A stretch of DNA of 46,283 bases, from positions 1 through 46,283 of the forward strand of contig NZ_JAAGOH010000034.1 in NCBI RefSeq assembly GCF_010499455.1, written 5' to 3'. Every line of letters begins with the position of its first letter. Position 1 is the stretch's first letter. The position numbers and the translations under genes were made by a program. The notes under the pieces were generated by a model. The model made no database searches and was not told the DNA's origin. It saw only the letters and a list, made by a program, of their open reading frames with translations. Source of the DNA: Ideonella livida. Its GTDB lineage: Bacteria > Pseudomonadota > Gammaproteobacteria > Burkholderiales > Burkholderiaceae_C. Below are positions 43,101 through 46,283 of this stretch, piece after piece.

Positions 43101-43430
43101 ACCGGCGCCGGCCTCAAGGGCAAGGTGATCGGCGCCTTCGCCCGCGGCATCCCGACGGTGATGACCCCCACCGCCGCCGAAGGCACCGGCGCCCGCCACG
43201 GCTTGGACGCCTTCGTCTGCACCGAGCCCGCCGAATGGGTGGACGCGCTGGTCAAGCTCTACAGCGACGAGGCCGCCTGGAACGCCATGAGCGCCTCGGC
43301 CCGCCACCTGACCCAGGTGGAGTACTCGCTGGAAGCAGGCCGCAAGACCCTCAAGGAGGCGCTGCACCAGGTCAACGTGTTCCCGGAATCGGACTGCCAC
43401 GCCCTGTGGCCGCTGAAGCTGGAGCTCTGA
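40170..43430 (+). CDS. Large multidomain glycosyltransferase (beta domains + GT2 + GT-B)
   Basis: A 1086-residue protein with no signal peptide or membrane helix, so probably cytoplasmic. The N-terminal 350 residues look like three or four related beta-sandwich units (GGVEYLYTRRLVGWA, GHIDGFRGFMVGGWAFD, GAIEGTSGAAVQGWVQV), each ending in an HxLxL-type strand. A GT2 (GT-A fold) domain starts near 440: VSIVIPAHNK, VIVVDDGSKDE, GASNAGGAAATG, VMLNNDTEVMAGW and YYEDTDLAFR. From about 700 is a GT-B domain (RVLVFDAQTLTPD, AFLGGFGHSPNVEAVEWF, LTGAGLKGKVIGAFARGIP). Such fused enzymes build surface polysaccharides or decorate glycoproteins; the sugars are unknown. GGAG at 40161 supports the ATG at 40170 or 40173. 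A terminator follows the stop. Confidence 0.9.
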   Translation: MMSQETGPKGGLAGASQVETETQKTVNPSATVAAAGAASQVSENTPPVALAGGVEYLYTRRLVGWATGPVAAGETLEVELLSDGVPVARAPVAQLRTDRPDPATGMATATGWEITLSPAVMDGKVHTLSLRRLSDGAPIEGSAKALLLPKGERSKPVEGHIDGFRGFMVGGWAFDPEYPEQPLDVELHCDGVAVARSRADVFRADLAKLGKNNGRAAFALRVPPHLYDGKGRVLTVVEARGGSPLKGATLELPHTRFQGAIEGTSGAAVQGWVQVVGNSTGGMAVELWIDGDLASSGHADQPREGGEGVRFHIGLPDKYLDGRVHELSLTSPDYPGIELAANAILLPCHLTPADALQRYAGFRYLRSYVSPLGPRRYESLRRGIADLASAAAEASSEADLRAICRDLVSLSHGQEQVIRSFISPVQRFTPLHFVPHATPDVSIVIPAHNKFATTYNCLASIAAARCQATYEVIVVDDGSKDETLDLPTIAPNVKVVRHEEAKGFVGASNAGGAAATGRYVVMLNNDTEVMAGWLDELLDPFTRFEGVGMTGAKLIYPDGKLQEAGGLIWANGQPWNIGRNGNPDDPRYNYTRQVDYISGACVMLPMTLWKELAGFDTYFAPAYYEDTDLAFRVRAKGFKTVYTPFCEVVHYEGVSNGTSTSGSGLKRFQAINEPKFKQRWTHAYRHNGKLGQDAPHVMQDRGVTHRVLVFDAQTLTPDLDAGSYSATQEIRILQSLGFKVTFVPANMAYMGGYTEALQRMGVEVLYAPFYFSMAEVVERRGKEFDLFYVARYGVAEQVVKTIRAQCPQTPIILNIHDLHFLREIREALQRKDMSHMNRATATRDAELAVMREVDLAITYSKVEEAVIVSHNLTSTRTGHCPWVVETATQVPPFAQREGIAFLGGFGHSPNVEAVEWFCRDVMPLLRARLPGVPFLIYGSKAPDSLKKLEDEDIVLKGFARTTEEVYDTARVFVAPLLTGAGLKGKVIGAFARGIPTVMTPTAAEGTGARHGLDAFVCTEPAEWVDALVKLYSDEAAWNAMSASARHLTQVEYSLEAGRKTLKEALHQVNVFPESDCHALWPLKLEL

Positions 43431-43476
43431 AGGCCCGACCAGGCACCCGGCCCCACCCCGGGGCCGGATCGACGCA

Positions 43477-43501
43477 GGGCTACCCCAGGGTCGCCCTTTT
43501 T
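43477..43501 (+). terminator. Rho-independent terminator after the large glycosyltransferase gene
   Basis: GGGCTACC (43477-43484) pairs with GGTCGCCC (43489-43496) with one mismatch and a CCAG loop, followed by five T (43497-43501). It lies 47 bases after the stop codon. Confidence 0.75.
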
Positions 43502-43536
43502 CTTGGGCCGGCTCCGGCTCCGGCTCCGGCGCCCGG

Positions 43537-43959
43537 TCAGGCCGGCGGCACCTCGACAGGCCGCAGTGCCAGCGCGGTGAGCACCAGGGCGCGCTCGCGG
43601 TCCTCCAGCGCGTCGGGCGGCCGGCACACGGCGCTGCCCAGGCTCAGCTCGAAGGTTTCGCCGGCGGCCAGGGGGCGCGGCAACCACAGGCTGAAGCTCT
43701 CGCCCATGGCCAGGGGGCCGGTGCGGACACTGGCCTCGGCCAGGGTCAGGCAGACCTCGTTGCCGGCGTAGGCGGCGGTCCAGTCGGGATTCCAGGCGCG
43801 CAGCGTCAGGCCGGCTGCGGCCCGGGTGGCGCGCCCGCGCAGCCGCAGCTCGGCGGTGGTCCAGCCATCGGGCCAGCGGCCGCCGGTGCAGCTCAGCACC
43901 TCGGCTCCGTCCACCTGCGGCCAGGGCGGCTGCGCCGCTGTCGGAAGGTCGGGGGTCAT
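43537..43959 (-). CDS. Small beta-rich protein coupled to a glycosyltransferase
   Basis: A 140-residue soluble protein of unknown family. It seems to be mostly beta strands (AELRLRGRATRAAAGLTLRAW, SFSLWLPRPL, TFELSLGSAV). The pattern of an Arg/Gly turn between hydrophobic strands recalls the beta-sandwich units at the N-terminus of the glycosyltransferase at 43956-46283 and of the large protein on the other strand. It may be a free copy of that accessory domain. The start overlaps the upstream glycosyltransferase stop by four bases, so the two are translated together. A role in glycan or acceptor binding is inference. Confidence 0.65.
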   Translation of the reverse strand: MTPDLPTAAQPPWPQVDGAEVLSCTGGRWPDGWTTAELRLRGRATRAAAGLTLRAWNPDWTAAYAGNEVCLTLAEASVRTGPLAMGESFSLWLPRPLAAGETFELSLGSAVCRPPDALEDRERALVLTALALRPVEVPPA

Positions 43960-46283
43960 GGGGCAGTGTCCTGCGGGTCGGGATCCCGGGGTGCCGGATC
44001 GGTGGGCAAATCGGCTGGCGGGCCTGTGCGCCAGAAGGCCAGCGCATCCAGCCGGTCCAGTGCCCGTTCCGGGTGGGCGGTCAGGCGTTCAGCATGGTGG
44101 GCCGCAAAGCGCTCCCGGCGGGCCTGGATCAGGGTCCAGGCGGCAGCGCCGCCGCGGCCGCGGCCGTAGCTGGCGTGCTCGTAGTGGTGCACCGCCAGGG
44201 CGGGGTCGTAGCGCACGCGCAGGCCCCGGGCCCACAGCCTCAGGCACAGGTCGGTGTCTTCGTAGTAGCCCGGCGAATAGCCCTCGTCAAAACCGCCCAG
44301 GGCTTCGAAATCGCCGCGGCGCACCGCCAGGCAACAACCGGAGCAGTAGTCCACGTCACGCGCACGCCGGTAGCGCGGCGTCAGCGGGTCCTGCCCGCGG
44401 CCGCAGCCGGCGGTGGAGCCGTCGCGGAAGACCACGCCGCCGGCCTCCTGCAGCCGGCCGTCCAGCTGCAGCACCTGACCGCCGACGGCCCCCACCGTGG
44501 GGTCGGCCAGGGCGCGCACAGCGGCCTGCAGCGTGCCTGGCACCAGTTCGATGTCGTTGTTGAGAAACAGCAGGTGCGCGCCGGCGGCCTGCCGGGCGCC
44601 GGCGTTGCAGGCCGCCGGATAGCCCACGGCCTGGGGCAGCCGCAGCAGCTTGAGTCCGTGCACCCGCTCGCCCAGGTCGGTGGTGCGGTCGGTGGAGCCG
44701 TTGTCCACCACGATGACCTCCAGACGCAGGTCCGGGTCCTGCCGCTGCAGCGCAGCCAGCTGGAGCAGCAACGCGGCGGTGAAGTCGTGGTGGTCCAGCA
44801 CCGGCACGATGACCGAGAGGTCGGGGGCGGCGGGCAGGTCCAGGCGCAGGGGGGCGGCCGCGTCCAGGCGGGCCGCCTCCAGCCGGGTGCGGCGCTCGTA
44901 GAGGCCGCGGGCCTGGTCCAGGTCCACCGGCCGCTCGGCCAGCGGCGGCGCGGCGCTCCAGCCCCGGTCGCGGCCCAGCAGCAGGTAATGCTCCAGCGGG
45001 CCCAGCAGGCCCAGACGCCGGATCTCCTCGGCCGCGGTGGGGTGCCGGGCCAGGTAGTGGGCGGCCTGGAAGCGGGGATTGGGGTCCAGGCCGGCGGCCA
45101 CCCCCACGCGCAGGAAGTGCTCGACCACGCTCTGGCCCGCCAGCTCGGCCAGGCGACCGTGGCGGGCGCATTCGCGCAGGTAGTGCTCCACGTCCAGGTC
45201 TGGCAGGGGCGAGCGGCCCTGGGCCAGGCCGCGCTCGCAGCAATGCTGCAGCGCCGAGCCGAAACGCAGGCCCGGCCCGATCTGCGCCCGCACGGCGGCC
45301 GGCAGGCGGGCCAGGTAGAAGGCCTCGTCGAACAGGACGCTGGGACACACGCCCTGCTCATGGGCGTCGGTCACCAGCCAGTCGAACAGGCGCCCGGGCG
45401 CGGCGGCTTGGGCCCCCGGCGCCTGGGCCACGGTGCTGGCGCAGTAGAGGGGATGGGGCCGCAGCCCGCTGCGCTGGCCCAGGCGCAGGAAATACAAGTA
45501 AGCGCCCGTGAGGCCGCCGCTGGCCTGGGCCTGGGCCAGACGCAGGTCGCGGGCCTGCACAAAGGCCTCGTCAAACAGCCAATGCGGGGACAGCCCGCGT
45601 GGGGCGCCGTGGCGCAGGTAGTCCTCCACCAGGCTCCAGCCGGGGGCGCGGGCGTCATAGCCGGCGCGCTCGGCATAGAACGGGGCGCTGAACAGGGCCG
45701 AGGGGCTGCAGTGGCGCCGGTCACCTTCCAGGCGCTGGAATTCCGCCAGGCTGGCCCAACGCCCGGCCTGCAGGCCGCGCACCACATGGGGATAACGGGC
45801 CTCGTACCAGGCGGGATCGGGCTGGAACTCGCGCACGCGGTACAGGCTGGCGGTGGGCGCTGACCGGTCTTCGGCCACGGCGGCCGGCCGCAGGCTCAGC
45901 TGCAGGTCCCGCAGGAGGACACCGGCGCCGGCAGCGCCCGGGGGCCAGGCCAGGTGCAGACTCAGGACCCGGCCGGGGCCACCGGCCCGGGTGACGGGAC
46001 CGGCCTCCAGCTGCAGCACGGCGGCAGTCAGCGGTGGGTCCTCCGGTTGCAGGGCCTGCCCGTCCAGCCGCAGGGTCAGGCGCGGGCGCGGACCGGCAGG
46101 CGGCTCCAGTGCCAGCGCCAACTGCAGGTGCAGCTGCCCGGCCTGTGCCGGTGGCGGCAGCACCAGCGCCGCCCGCTCGCCCAGCATCTGCAAGGCGCCG
46201 CCGGCGGCCAGGCACCAGCCCGGCAGCACATGGGCGGCGCGGGCGGCGGCCTGGTCGGGCCCGGGCAGCCGCCAGGTGCCGGT
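43956..46283 (-). CDS. GT2 glycosyltransferase with tandem FD/YL repeats, 5' end outside window
   Basis: At least 775 residues are visible; the frame stays open to the right edge, so the true N-terminus lies outside. Three parts can be seen. First is a beta-rich domain (LHLQLALALEPPAG, LTLRLDGQALQP, VLSLHLAWPPG). Next come about five tandem repeats of 40-50 residues built around LFDEAFYLARL-type and YLRHGAPRGLSP-type motifs, as found in some O-antigen glycosyltransferases. Last is a GT2 domain: LSVIVPVLDHHDFT, VIVVDNGSTDRTTD, LLFLNNDIELVPG, CSGCCLAVRRGDFEALGGFD and YYEDTDLCLRLWARG. The catalytic D-x-D-like and EDTD motifs are intact. It converges on the large glycosyltransferase gene and overlaps the small beta-rich gene. 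Surface-glycan synthesis is the likely role. Confidence 0.88.
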   Translation of the reverse strand, partial: TGTWRLPGPDQAAARAAHVLPGWCLAAGGALQMLGERAALVLPPPAQAGQLHLQLALALEPPAGPRPRLTLRLDGQALQPEDPPLTAAVLQLEAGPVTRAGGPGRVLSLHLAWPPGAAGAGVLLRDLQLSLRPAAVAEDRSAPTASLYRVREFQPDPAWYEARYPHVVRGLQAGRWASLAEFQRLEGDRRHCSPSALFSAPFYAERAGYDARAPGWSLVEDYLRHGAPRGLSPHWLFDEAFVQARDLRLAQAQASGGLTGAYLYFLRLGQRSGLRPHPLYCASTVAQAPGAQAAAPGRLFDWLVTDAHEQGVCPSVLFDEAFYLARLPAAVRAQIGPGLRFGSALQHCCERGLAQGRSPLPDLDVEHYLRECARHGRLAELAGQSVVEHFLRVGVAAGLDPNPRFQAAHYLARHPTAAEEIRRLGLLGPLEHYLLLGRDRGWSAAPPLAERPVDLDQARGLYERRTRLEAARLDAAAPLRLDLPAAPDLSVIVPVLDHHDFTAALLLQLAALQRQDPDLRLEVIVVDNGSTDRTTDLGERVHGLKLLRLPQAVGYPAACNAGARQAAGAHLLFLNNDIELVPGTLQAAVRALADPTVGAVGGQVLQLDGRLQEAGGVVFRDGSTAGCGRGQDPLTPRYRRARDVDYCSGCCLAVRRGDFEALGGFDEGYSPGYYEDTDLCLRLWARGLRVRYDPALAVHHYEHASYGRGRGGAAAWTLIQARRERFAAHHAERLTAHPERALDRLDALAFWRTGPPADLPTDPAPRDPDPQDTAP

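Noticed and set aside
39924-43400. An open frame of about 1150 codons on the minus strand opposite the large glycosyltransferase
   Set aside because: It mirrors a convincing gene with clear GT2 and GT-B motifs, its translation is rich in His, Gly, Val and Gln with no domain, and such long antisense frames follow from GC-rich third positions.
43509-43526. Three CGGCTC repeats after the glycosyltransferase terminator
   Set aside because: Short and GC-rich, in a region where such repeats arise by chance; no function suggested.

Overview
The window is very GC-rich chromosomal DNA with densely packed genes on both strands. Several things suggest a betaproteobacterium of the order Burkholderiales, perhaps near Rubrivivax, Ideonella or Leptothrix: GTP-type PEP carboxykinase, an E. 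coli-type argininosuccinate synthase, a polyhydroxyalkanoate synthase, FeoAB with a Cys-rich companion, bufferin genes and strong GC bias at third codon positions. The placement is inferred from gene content and composition, not from a marker-gene comparison. No tRNA, rRNA, CRISPR array, integrase or insertion sequence was seen.

Left part (1-11731), housekeeping and metal genes. In order: the start of a membrane-anchored protein cut by the window edge; a two-gene unit of a methyltransferase and an NTF2-like protein; pckG, reading left behind a long palindrome-rich leader; feoA, feoB and a small Cys-rich membrane protein, reading right behind an FNR-type box; a MOSC-domain protein; a sulfotransferase-like protein; argG; a Crp/Fnr-family regulator; and an Mpo1-like (DUF962) membrane protein.

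Middle part (11732-23412), a defence island of visibly lower GC content. Eight closely spaced minus-strand genes look like one operon: hsdR, hsdM, a miniature DUF1016 (YhcG-like) gene, hsdS with an extra C-terminal domain, an ABC/SMC-type ATPase, an HNH nuclease (a Septu-like PtuA/PtuB pair), a PD-(D/E)XK nuclease of the NucS/DUF91 kind, and a protein of unknown function. A type I restriction-modification system thus appears combined with a second ATPase-nuclease module and a third nuclease. The island lies between the Mpo1-like gene and ssb, and an 18-bp palindrome sits at its left border. This is the strongest candidate for an undescribed composite system.

Right-centre (23413-34411): ssb, a lipoprotein, an exported prolyl oligopeptidase, recQ, and then a probable metal-stress operon. 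That operon holds a small lipoprotein, a TlpA-like thioredoxin lipoprotein, a bufferin-type RiPP precursor (DUF2282), and one protein that joins the MNIO maturase BufB (DUF692) to its partner BufC (DUF2063) through a repeat-encoded AQA linker. prfC and a small conserved protein follow.

Right part (34451-46283): a nitrobindin-like beta-barrel protein diverges from a PHA synthase across another FNR-type box. Next come a secreted caspase-like protease and two closely related secreted proteins in tandem. The window ends in a glycosyltransferase region: a large protein with N-terminal beta domains, a GT2 domain and a GT-B domain, then on the other strand a small beta-rich protein and a GT2 protein with tandem FD/YL repeats that runs off the right edge.
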